Below are positions 17,321 to 28,200 of a stretch of DNA of 64,000 nucleotides, one piece after another (position 1 is the first letter of the stretch; every line of letters starts with the position of its first letter). Below the pieces are notes generated by a model, which had not been told where the DNA came from, did no database searches, and saw only the letters and a list, made by a program, of their open reading frames with translations. The position numbers and the translations under genes were made by a program. Origin of the DNA: Aphrocallistes beatrix (Eukaryota > Porifera > Hexactinellida > Sceptrulophora > Aphrocallistidae); contig OY725489.1 of NCBI GenBank assembly GCA_963281255.1, positions 1,984,001 through 2,048,000 on the forward strand. Reading direction: 5' to 3'.

Positions 17321-18300
17321 TATATGTTATGGGCAATATGAGAAATTGGCCATTTTGCATAATGCTATTTTCTGAGTCAATATGCATAATGTCCAGACAA
17401 TATGCATAATGCTATTTTCTGAGTCAATATGCATAATGTCCAGACAATATGCATAATGCTTCTCTCATTGTACAATATGCATCATGTTCTGATACAATAT
17501 ACATAACGAACCCTTTGATTTCGGTCGCTTTTTTGATTGAATTTCTCTGCCGCTAGTTATATAACACCGGTCGACACAATTCCACTTGTTCAAACATTGG
17601 TCTTGCTACTAGCAAAAAATTATGAATGAATGGGTACGATTAGGCCATCATTAACTATTATTAGAAACTTATCTCTGCTCCACCGCCCGCATCAAGTTTA
17701 CTTACCGCTTAACTATAGTTATTATTTAAAACATTACAGTGAATTTCAACTACACAATATATTTAATAGTTAACGGCTAGTGATTTACCCTAACATGCTA
17801 AACATATTTAGAAATAGGGTCATTGAAATATTTCCATGTATCAGGCACTTCGCATGATGATAACGCAAACAATAATGAGAGAATGATAATGAAATGCTAC
17901 TCAATCATAGGCTATGACTCAATTCACAAAATTGTTACAAATCAATTAGTAGAAATAGGCTTTAATGTAAAAATAATGCTGACAACAAGAAAATTTGTAT
18001 AACGCGTATGGAAAATTGTATTTCGTATATTGTCCAATGAGAGAAGCATTATCCATATTGTCTGGACATTATGCATATTGACTCAGAAAATAGCATTATG
18101 CATATTGTCTGGACATTATGCATATTGACTCAGAAAATAGCATTATGCATATTGTCTGGACATTATGCATATTGACTCAGAAAATAGCATTATGCATATT
18201 GTCTGGACATTATGCATCTTGACTCTCAGAAAATAGCATTATGCATATTGCTTAGGCATTATGCAAAATGGCCAATTTCTCATATTGCCCATAACATATA
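17321..18300. mobile_element. Foldback element with tandemly repeated arms, inside mariner
   Basis: Ends TATATGTTATGGGC and GCCCATAACATATA. Both arms are built from direct repeats of about 50 bp (GCATAATGCTATTTTCTGAG + TCAATATGCATAATGTCCAG + ACAATAT): about two units at left, four at right, in opposite orientation. The unique centre (about 17,520-18,030) has no coding signal. Confidence 0.8.
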
Positions 18301-18464
18301 CATCTATCTTTATGATATGACCCGCAAGACTTTTTGAATGCCCTATAGCAATACATTTCTAAGGCCTATCGCACTGTTATTGATTTATCGGTCTAATTGA
18401 ACTTTGAACTGTGTTAAAACGCCTTCTATTTTTCATGCCTCTCGGTGACATACACGGCGGTGTA

Positions 18465-19325
18465 TTAAGTAGGCCATGCATAATCACATAGCATATTCGG
18501 ATACACTGAAGAATCATTAGGTATGTGATAAATAAATCTCTAAAATCGTCTTCAAAGACTGTTTAGACTTTAGAGGGTCGATATATGCATAACTAATAAC
18601 CAGCTAGCTGAGTATAATCGAACAAGGGGTCACTCGATAGGGTAAAGACATAATTTGAGAATGGAATGTTGTTTCATTCCTGACTGCTTATTTCTACGAA
18701 AAAGTATTTTGGTGTAGCTAGTTTGCAGATGCTTAATGTACAATCAACGTGTAACATCAGAAGTACGTCCGTCTGTCTGTCTGCTCGTCCCTAGAAATTC
18801 TATTTTTATTAAATTGCACTAAATTTGGAACATATTTATTTCTTTATGGTGGAGATTTGCAACCTGGCTGCACCTTTCCACACCTTTTTAGAAAAGCTGT
18901 CGAATTGTATTAGCCAATCCAGAATACAGAGGTTTTAACATTACTCCGGCTTGATATTATTGACCAATAGAGATTAGTCATGCATCTATAAACAAGTTAT
19001 TATGACATTCTTACTTGAAATCTGGTTGGCTGAACTTAAAATACCGAAAGATATCCAAGTTTGCCTCCACTTTCCAAATGCAATTACCATCCGGATATCC
19101 CACAGGGTGCCGCGCTGTCCAGTGAGTATATTCGAACATATAAGCAATAATTATATTCAACTATACTCACTTGGCGGTGCGTCACAATATGGGATGTCTG
19201 GATTAGTTTTTCAATCTCGGGATCCCGATGATGTTTTAATCCTGCTTATATATAGACACCTTAGTTGTAATGTCTATTGGTTTCTACTACAACTACTATA
19301 CAGGGTTTCCCATTATTGGATGAAA
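18465..19325. other. Unassigned repeat-poor stretch
   Basis: No gene seen. A CCGTCTGTCTGTCTG motif near 18,768 and the text after it are shared loosely with 27,640-27,900, pointing to an old diverged repeat. Long frames here lack any protein signature. Confidence 0.4.
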
Positions 19326-19532
19326 TACAGTTTGTCCCATAATTATTGCTACACTGAGGGATTTCATTTTTTTTCTGAACGTTACATTTCCGTGCTGAAT
19401 CTGAAGCTAGAAATTTAACAGAACTAGTGCAATACACTATTGATCAGTAATTCATACCATTTCCATTATTCTCGATTACTAATTCACACCTATGCTTCAT
19501 TGACTTATAATATGGTTGTAAGACCTCTGGCG

Positions 19533-19795
19533 TTATAGATTCCCATAGTTCAAGAAGCTCAGTCTTAAGTTCGTCCAAAATACGAAAACTTTCCTAGATA
19601 ACATTTGCTTCAACCAGTCAAACAAATTCTCAATAGGGTTGAGATCAGGGCTCTGGCTTGGCCAATCAAGGATGTTCATATTTTTGCTCATCCATGACGG
19701 CAACACGAGATGTGTGCTTAGGGTCATTGTCTTAAATGAGAAACCAGCTATCCTCGTGGAAAGCTCTAGCTTTATCGAGTAAAAGCTGTTTGAAG
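19533..19795 (-). pseudogene. Tc1 transposase C-terminal fragment
   Basis: Minus strand encodes NILDWPSQSPDLNPIENLF, the conserved DDE-domain end of Tc1 transposases, with W-L-K following. The N-terminal DNA-binding part and first catalytic aspartates are absent, so it is inactive. The reading frame is cut at its upstream side by the family C insertion. Confidence 0.8.
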
Positions 19796-19797
19796 TA

Positions 19798-19984
19798 CAG
19801 TTAGGGTCGCTTATTATGAACCCGCTTAATATGAACATTCGTTTATTATGAACTAACCTCCTGCTGGTCCCAATTTCATTTTTATATAGGATTTGTATTG
19901 AATCTAGTTCGCTTAATATGAAGTATCTCTATTATGAACAGATTTTTTGGTCCCCTGGTGGTTCACAATAAGCGACCCTGACTG
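19798..19984. mobile_element. Family C pogo-like MITE nested in Tc1
   Basis: Inserted at TA. Ends CAGTTAGGGTCGCTTATTATG and complement (ATAAGCGACCCTGACTG). A second, inverted copy is at about 42,603-42,785. Confidence 0.8.
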
Positions 19985-20546
19985 TATTTTCAAAAGCAAT
20001 TCAAGCGATAAAAATAGGCTCTGAAGGTTGAGTAATTGAAAACTTTGAATTAAGGTAGCAATTTAAATCGAGTGTTACAATAATTATGGGACAAACTGTA
20101 GTATTTCAATATCTACGATACACTTTGATTAATGTATACGTATAAAGAAGATGTGAACAAATGATATGCTAGAATTGAAATTACAAGGTTACCTTTCAGA
20201 CAATTAGTGTAAAAGTGATTTGTATGTATTACGTATCCAATTTACAAAGAGCAATTTGGAAATATTTCAAGCGTTCCCGATTTGGAAAATTAGTTGAGTG
20301 TAGTTCGTGTAGAAGTGGAAGGTGGATCGACCAAAGGATTACATATTTATTTAAGACCAATCGAAATTATCTGTTTAAACAGTGCTAGGCTGATCTGAAA
20401 ACAGTTTTTTCCCTTACATCCTTTATTATCGGTTGCCAAAAGTTTATGCTATGTTTATAAACAACGTTAGTATAAAATAAAACCTGATTGCTATCCAACT
20501 ACTGGTCGCGAATTTTAAAATTTTAATTGAAATACCAGAATTCGGA

Positions 20547-22113
20547 CGAAAAGTCCCTTTTTCTAAAATTGTTTCAAACAACTGTTGTGATTGATATTTA
20601 CTCATAGTTAACTTCACATCATTAAATTGAAGTGGTACAAATGGAAATTTACCTTTTACCAAATATCAATGGTAATATATTTTGACCAATTGACCATGTT
20701 TCTATATTATATTAGTGCAATATCAAAATTTCAAACAATGAATGGTTTTATTGATGAAATTTCTGAAGATGTATATGTTCAACTCAACAGCGATCAACAA
20801 TACCTTTATCAAATGGGCATGTCGATTCAGAAAGGAACATCTTACCTCGAGAACTGTGGTATTGTTAACAAATCGCCAGGTGAGCTTCATCATGCTAGAT
20901 GGCTAATCAAAGCGAATAGGATCCTTCGTTTATTCATCTATTTTTCATCAGGGACAAAAGTGTCAGTGAATTGTAAAAAAACATTATTCCCCCAGCTTAA
21001 AATTAGAAGAGTTCAAAGAAGTCAATCTCTATGTTATTTGATTTGCAGAATTCAATGGAGAGATTAGTTTTTAATCTAAGTTTGCTCAGAGCTGAAATAC
21101 ATCAAATATTAAGCTAAAACTCTCCATAAGTACAAGGACCGTAAACCGGGTGTATAAATCGTGTGTGCTAACCACAATAATTATCTTATCACAGCAAATC
21201 AAATTGCCAGTAGAAATGAATACAATACAAGTATTTAAAATACATTGTTTCAGTTGCTTTTCGAATTATAAAGTTGGGCCTGGAACATATTGAACGCCCT
21301 AAGTATATTCCAGGTTGGTTCTACATAAAACAACATTCGATATGCACTCAAGGTGCGAAAAACTTTTTCAAATTAATATCTCTCGCCCGTAATCTCTCCC
21401 TGAATGTAGAAACATTGTATATTCTGTTCTCCAGAATAACCGTTATTGGGCACATGTGGAAAACATATTGTTAGCGGCTATATTTGATGAAGATAAAATA
21501 AACAGAGGAATTACGGTCAGGAAGATTTTAGATTCAAAGAAGCTATCAAAGGAAAATATTTCCCTCAGAATCTTCAGAATTCAAATAATTAACTTTTCCG
21601 CAGACAACTATCTCTCGATGGTTGATTGGAATTCAGTTGATCTAACATCACCTCCTTTATTACAAAATTTGAGTGAGCAAGATATCCTAAATGCTATTGA
21701 ACTTCCTCTCAATAATATTTACCAGTACCCATGTCATACACAACCAGTGGAAAGGATTGTTCAATTAGTTTCGCAGGTTTCATAAACAGTTTGTGATCAT
21801 GAGTAACAGGATAGAATTCCTCACATCAATTCGAAAAGTGTATTTATTGATTGTTAAGCTATTATTTCTAAACTTATAATAAGCTCATATATTAACCGAC
21901 AATATATATTTTGAATAATATCTTGGGAACCAATATTGTAAAAATTACATAGCTCTAAACACTAATATAGAAACATGGTAATTACCATTGATATATTTAG
22001 TAAAAGGTAAATTTCCATTTGTACCACTCAAAATTTAATGATGTGAAGCCAACTCTGAGTAAATATCAATCACAACAGTTGTTTGAAACAATTTTGGGGA
22101 AAGGGACTTTTCG
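20547..22113 (+). mobile_element. DNA transposon of an unclassified transposase family, with inverted repeats of about 160 bp
   Basis: Left arm 20,547-20,710 and right arm 21,960-22,113 are inverted copies (for example GTTTCAAACAACTGTTGTG and complement; ACCTTTTACCAAATATCAATG and complement). Between them lies one broken gene. Left end abuts unrelated DNA, right end abuts a family A fragment. Confidence 0.75.
20739..21785 (+). pseudogene. Unclassified transposase-like protein (LHHARW / PCHTQxVER family)
   Basis: The plus strand reads, in pieces, SPGELHHARWLIKANRILRL (about 20,871-20,930), then PKYIPGWFYIKQHSICTQGA and FFKLISLARNLSLNVETLY (21,297-21,410), and from 21,456 a frame with ENILLAAIFDEDK ending in YPCHTQPVERIVQLVSQVS. 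Only about one frameshift separates the last two parts. I recall the same motifs in many uncharacterised multi-copy proteins of arthropods and cnidarians. Its position between long inverted repeats supports a transposase role. Catalytic residues cannot be assigned by eye. Confidence 0.6.
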
Positions 22114-22370
22114 GAGAGTTGTATCATATTTGAGATACAGTCAACTCCGCTTAATGGGGTCACTGTTTAATCGGGTCAACCGCTTAATCGGGCCACATTT
22201 GGCAGGACCGGAATAGCTCTCACACATAGAAGCTAATACAAAATATTTTCGGTTAATAGGGTTCTCCGCTTAATCGGGACAAAATGTCCTCTGACCGATG
22301 TGATCCTATTAAGCGGAGTCGACTGTATATTAATATACACATTCTATTAAAATTTCAGCCCTCTATTTTA
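22114..22370 (-). repeat. Family A fragment split by a family B MITE
   Basis: Reverse-oriented family A text (AGTTGTATCATATTTGAGATA ... TTAATATACACATTCTATT) is interrupted at a TA by the family B copy at 22,138-22,325. Confidence 0.7.
22138..22325 (+). mobile_element. Family B pogo-like MITE
   Basis: 188 bp, TA flanks, intact inverted termini. The host sequence reads through when it is removed. Confidence 0.85.
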
Positions 22371-22630
22371 GGACTCGGTTATTTTGGTTTGCTCCAGTGC
22401 GGTTAACCGGTTATCCGATGTCAATATTAATTTGTAGAAATACAGTATGTATTTTTGGACTAATCTTTAACCTGATAGCGAAAAATTTGATAATTTTCAG
22501 TGGTATCGAAATACACTATATGATTAGAAAGTAGAAATTATATCGACTTAACTGATCTAAGTATTCTCAATCGTTAACCGAGATTGACGGCCGTTAGCCG
22601 GTTAACCGGATAACCGAATCCAGCCTTGTT
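22370..22630. repeat. Possible MITE with GGTTAACCGG arms
   Basis: GCGGTTAACCGGTTATCCGA near the left and CCGGTTAACCGGATAACCGA near the right form an imperfect inverted pair about 150 bp apart. Exact ends not resolved. Confidence 0.4.
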
Positions 22631-23058
22631 GCCATATTACGAGTATATTAAGATCATACAATTGATTGTAATATCTATCAGTATCTATCCATTCTCCACA
22701 CTAATGCATTTATTAAAAACAGCAAAAATTGCACACATTGTAATCAGATTAAAAACAATAATATATGCAAAGATATCTACAGTAGCACTAGGTTAGTTAT
22801 TCTTAACATACAACTATCTCTTTGCTGTCGAAAGTTCCTTTTCTTTGCTGCGAGAGGCTAGCGAATACATTTTAAACCTAAAGTATATTAAAACCCAATT
22901 TAATTAAATTGGAGAGTGCATTGAGTGATAAAACTGGATATATCTGGTGGCATCGAGAGATAGGTCGCATTTTAGTAGAATCATTGAGAAATAGGAGGAA
23001 ATCTAGAAAAAATATATTCAAAATATCAAATCAAATAAAAGCATATAGGTAATTTGTA
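22631..23058. other. No feature recognised
   Basis: AT-rich sequence without coding signal or a repeat shared with the rest of the window. Confidence 0.4.
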
Positions 23059-23433
23059 TCAGAGTGGACCATGGGTTACTTACTTTGACCCATGATCTAT
23101 CCTGATCCATCCCATGCGTGACCCATGACCCATTGACCCATCACATGACCCAGTAACCCATCTTGTGAAGAACATACATAGGCCAACTCTATTGATTAAA
23201 TACTCAATCACATTAATTTGTTGTTGGCTATAAACAAGATCTAATTATAAAGAACAATGCTGTATTAAGCTTTCGAATTGTATTTCAGTTTAGAGCTTTT
23301 ATATTCACCATAATTTCAATAAGGCTATGTTCTCATGGGTCAAGAGGTCATGACCCATGACCCATCTGACCCATCGATTTATGTGATCCATGTGACCCAT
23401 GACCCATGATCCACTGCACATGGTCCACTCTGA
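23059..23433. mobile_element. MITE filled with GACCCAT repeats
   Basis: Ends TCAGAGTGGACCATG and CATGGTCCACTCTGA are inverted repeats. Each arm contains many degenerate copies of ATGACCCAT. The centre is unique and AT-rich. Confidence 0.7.
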
Positions 23434-24901
23434 TTTGAATATTAATTACATCAATGGTTCAGAGGCATAGCCAGTCTTTGGATTGTCGTTATCGTCAGGC
23501 AGTACTAAATGCTGGATGCCGAATATTAGTACCCCACACTACAGGTAATATGCAGCACTAATACACATAAACTTGACTACACCATGGCAAGGGAAGCAAA
23601 GGGAACATATTGGCGCTTTTGTGGGATCTCTGGCTGGCGACTCTGCTTGATATAGGTGGAGGCAAACTGGGGTATCTTTATGATATTTTTGTACATGATA
23701 GAATAATTGATGAGTCATATCTCCTGATCATGAAAGTTTTTGCCAAATAAGGTGTTGTGATCTTTAATGAACAAATTATCTCAGGAGTAACCTAGTCTAT
23801 CTCTTTTCGTTTTGAAGCTATTCCATTTTTAACATCTCTCGAGGTGTGAAAAAATCTGATATTTTGAGGAAATATTTTTGGGAAACATTGTATAGCATAA
23901 TAATGCAATTTCAACATTTTGGATGAGTCATCGTCATTTGACCACATACATATATTTATTAAAAGGTGTATAAGATATAAGATGAACATTTATTCGTTGA
24001 AAGTATTGTTTTATCACTATTCATCATCAAGTTATTTAGTTTAAAACATTTGTATAATATTATTCTTATATGGATATGATTAATCTAGCCAGTACTATTT
24101 GTGTAATATAATTGAGATCAATACAAATAGTTTCTAGTCTAAACTAGTTATTAATTAATAATTGTTGTGTATTCGAATCAATGAAAAATAATAGTTAGAT
24201 ATTAAAATTAAACATCTCACAATCTCATATCTCACACTAACGGGTGTTAAATCAAGAACAATATAAATTTATTTGCATTACATAGTGCGAAATGAATAAT
24301 TAACTTTCAAATCAAGATTGTAAAAAAATGGTACGTCATAGGAAAAATCTGCAAGGTGTTTAAATTGTCTTATGTGCCTTATGTGTAAAACAAATGATAG
24401 GGTTGCATTCATGGATTCAGAGTTATAGCTTGTCTGGTCTTTAAAGATCAAAAATTATATAATAACTTCGTCTGTGGATTAACATTTAACACCTTTTTGT
24501 CAGAATTTCATTTTTTTCACACTTTGGTATTCCAGAAAAATCAGTTATGGAGAAAAAATATAGAGAGGGAGGCACTCATTTCAGAAGTAGGCCACTCTAC
24601 ATAGTATAGTCGCCAAACTAAAAAGATAAAAATGCGGTAATATTTCAATGATTAGAATATTTCTGCTTAAATAATATGATTTTTAATCATTATATTGCGT
24701 AAGGATATGGTGACTTTTATCTTGAGCTGTACGTTGCTAATAAATTTTCGAATTAACCAAGGAATGTTGCTAAATCATTGAACTATAAATTCCGCGGTAT
24801 TATTAGAAATATAGAATATTCCTTTGCAAATTTGGTTTAAATTTATCAAATGACCCGAGTGGTAAAATTCATTGAGGAGTTTTTACTAAATATTAATTTT
24901 T
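23434..24901. other. No gene recognised, downstream of the homeobox gene
   Basis: AT-rich DNA lying beyond the last exon of the minus-strand homeobox gene; it should include that gene's 3' untranslated region. Nothing else could be assigned. Confidence 0.4.
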
Positions 24902-25210
24902 CTATAGCTGAAAATGGTAAACATCAATAATCGCTCCGGGTACTTTTGATTCGAGGTATATCGAATCGAATATACGTATTGTATTATCGAATTTGTTTGA
25001 AATTTGTTTAACTAACTGAAAGGAAGGATTGTACTCTTGATATATTTGATGTGAAGATAGAGGATGGTTGTATCCGTTTGATGCGCTAGGAGTAGTCACA
25101 GGAGGAGATACATCGACATACCTTGTAGGAATGAGTGGTGATCGATGAATTGAAATTGGTTCTCCACTTGTAGGTGTGAGTGTTGTACCAGTGGGGTAGC
25201 CCGAATAATC
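24902..25210 (-). CDS. Homeobox gene exon 4 (C-terminus), inferred
   Basis: Open from acceptor TTGTTCTAG/GATTATTCGG to a stop: 102 codons, starting [17 protein letters not shown] and rich in P, S, T and Y. It has balanced codon composition unlike the surrounding AT-rich DNA, phase 0, and the right strand. The join to exon 3 across 7.8 kb is inferred. Confidence 0.6.
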   Translation of the reverse strand, partial: DYSGYPTGTTLTPTSGEPISIHRSPLIPTRYVDVSPPVTTPSASNGYNHPLSSHQIYQEYNPSFQLVKQISNKFDNTIRIFDSIYLESKVPGAIIDVYHFQL

Positions 25211-28200
25211 CTAGAACAAATATATTAATATTACAGTCAAACCTCTCTATATTGAACACTTTCGGGACAAGAAATTTTGTTCAGTATATCGAGGTGTCCA
25301 TTAACCAGAGGTTCATGTTCATTTTAATTGAGTTATGTAGATAGTGCTCAAAATAAGCTGTTTACTAGTCATAGGTATTTACTATCGGAGGTTTGACTGT
25401 ATAATATTATGATAATACCGCGCTTCGCTTACTTGCGTTGCGGGGCTTGCAGACACTGCGTCTCCGCAGAGTCGCCCTGTTGCCGCTTGAAGTTACTCTA
25501 TCTAACCTATTTTGGGAGTTTTTTTACTTTTATATAAATATTGTAAACAAAATTTGACGAATAATTTCTCATATGCAGGGGCGCCGAACTTTTCCAAATC
25601 TAAGAACAATTTCGGGGTTCCAGGGGGGGCTCAGCCCTAAATATTGTATTGTGTTAATGGGCCATCTTCGAAGAAAAATTCGCTTAGATCTTAGAACTTA
25701 ATCGTAATCATATCAGGGGACGAAAATTCCAGGGACGAAAGTTCCGCGGGACAAAAATAAAATTCCCGAGACGAAAATTCCGCTACCCCATATTATCCAT
25801 AGTATTACATCGTTTGAATACATACATATACTTTTCGTTACTTATATATTGTATTCATAGCCGAGTAAAATGATTTGTAGGAACATTAATTCAATATTGT
25901 TAATGCTTTGAAAGTTCTGTTTTGAAATATGTCTAGTAAGAAAACTAAATAAAGATGTTTGCATAGTTTCCTAAATTTTTGCATTCATAGACGCATAAAA
26001 ATTTTCCCGGAAACACAAGTCTTCTTTTTAGTTTTTCGAATACATTATGGATTCTGGACCATAGATGACAAAAATTGTAAACTTTGAAAGGCCATAACTT
26101 GAGATATACGTTATTACTTGATATGGAGAATATATGACTAGAATAAAGAATCCTGGAAATTTGATTAATAATTCTAAACCTAAAATCAAAACCATACAGA
26201 ATCGAGCTCAAGATTGTATTACTACCCAATATAAACATGGCATCTAATTTCATAAATCCGTTGACAAATTTTTGATCAGTCATCATGTCATTATTCAATA
26301 GGCTATATTTGAGGTATTTGGGCGATAGGCTACTCCCTATTAGGTACCTAAATAGTACAATTTGGATGACTAAATTAAAAGTTTTAGTTATGGGACAATT
26401 TGTAAAATACAGTCGACTCCGCTTAATAGGGCCACATCGGTCAGAGGACATTTTGCCCCGATTAAGCGGAGGACCCTATTAACCGAAAATATTTTGTATT
26501 AGCTTCTATGTGTGAGAGCTATTCCAGTCTGCCAAAAGTGGGCCGATTAAGCGGCTGACCCAATTAAACAGTGGCCCTATTAAGCGGAGTCGACTGTATT
26601 GCCAAAAAATAATTTGTTTCAAAACTAAATTGTATTATATAATATAGGCTCATGGAGCTTAATTAATTAATCTCCGTAATATAGTATTGCTATAATTAAG
26701 TTGTAAAATCTTTTTTGCATCTCAGCCAATCAGATTTTAAATTTAGGTTGAAATAATTATTCATGTAGAATATGCATTAAGTTAGGTCAAACCCCTATTG
26801 GTCAATAAAATCAAAACCTGTAATATCACGAAACCTGCAATTTCATTGATCAGCAGAATTCTATTTTATAAACATTTTTTTCATTTCAGTCAATCGAATT
26901 TCATATTTAGAGAGTGATTCTAACGTGTTTATGTGTATTGAGTTAGGTCTATTTCATATTACAAGGTATATTAAATTAATCTGTTAAATTAAAACCCTAA
27001 AATTTCATTGGTCGGCAAATTTGTCATATTTTGAGTAGGTGTGAACATTTATTAATTTAGGCTAGAGAGCAGGGTTGGGTTCAATTATAATTGTAATTAA
27101 TTAATTACAATTAATTACGTTTTGTACATAATTGTAATTGTAATTGTAATTGAGCATTGAAAAATTTTGTAATTGTAATTGTAATTGTAATTCAAAAAAA
27201 TTGACATAATTGTAATTGTAATTGAAGTACATAATTGTAATTACGTCTAAATTATACCTTAAGGCTAAAGCCACGCTTACAATTCCTATACATGTGTTAA
27301 TTCTTTACATTATTGTTTTGATATCGTTGTGTTCGGTGTTTCTCGGGAATCGGTAAGTGTAAGTTGACAACTTTACGAGTAAGCATATGGATTCTCTCTT
27401 TTTCATGGTTCCTGTGCACTATAAATATGGTCACCGAAGATATACACGCATCATTTTTGTAATTGTAATTGTAATTGTGAATATCTTCTCAATTATAATT
27501 ATAATTGTAATTGTAATTATAATTAGAAATTAAAGTTGCTTGTAATTTTAACTATAATTATAATTGTAAATTCGAATTGGTTGTAATTGTAATTGTAATT
27601 GAATATAAAAATATAATTGAACCCAACCCTGCTAGAGAGTGATTCAAATTGTGCATGTTCATTGAGTTATGTTCTTATTAATCAATAAAATCAAAGCCAA
27701 ATGTAATGTTAACCCGGGATTCTGATTGCCTAATACAATTTCACACCTTTTGAGAAAAGTTGTAAACATTTTTCAGAATTTGGATCCAGGTTCAAATCTC
27801 TACCATATAACGAATATATGGTCCAAATTTGGTTCAAATTGGTCCAAGAGAATTTCCAAGAGCGAGCAGACGGACGCACGCCGATCATGACATAAGGCAT
27901 CTCCTATACTAGGAGCTGCACTAAAAACCTGTACCCATCTTTAGTCCTTTGCGGAAATCATAATTATATAATGCTACATCAAGAGTATATATATACTTTG
28001 TATAATGCACTGCCATGCCAAAATTATTCGTACACATCAATATTTTCCATCCAAATTGTTATTATCCTTACTATTAAAACTCGATTAATGTATAAGGTAG
28101 CAAATGCTGAAAATACTTGACTTGGTATGCCAGGATCTCAGTTCAGTTTAGTCAAAATTGTAACATACATATCAATAATCACTTATAATCCCGACCCCGG

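Larger units (their letters stand above)
16058..18345 (+). mobile_element. Mariner element
   Basis: Left end TA-CAGGTCATCAATAAGTCTTGCGG pairs with right end CCGCAAGACTTTTTGAATGCCC at about 18,321-18,343. It carries a broken mariner transposase in its left half and a later foldback insertion in its right half. It sits within the right arm of the family I element. Confidence 0.8.
13911..18464. mobile_element. Family I foldback element expanded by serial insertions
   Basis: The outer ends are inverted repeats: ACACGGCCGTGTATGTCACC at left and its partner GGTGACATACACGG near 18,443-18,464. The left arm (13,911-14,165) pairs with right-arm pieces at 15,758-16,057 and 18,346-18,464. Everything between consists of later insertions: family A DNA, a hAT MITE, a family B MITE, and a mariner that itself carries a foldback. 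A second, uninterrupted relative lies at 29,537-30,393. Confidence 0.7.
19328..20098 (-). mobile_element. Tc1-type element, internally deleted
   Basis: Inverted ends CAGTTTGTCCCATAATTATTG and its complement (right end at 20,098), flanked by TA on both sides. Contains a transposase fragment on the minus strand and a family C MITE. Confidence 0.8.

Noticed and set aside
19002-19418. 138-residue frame as a gene
   Set aside because: No family resemblance; it runs across a Tc1 terminus.
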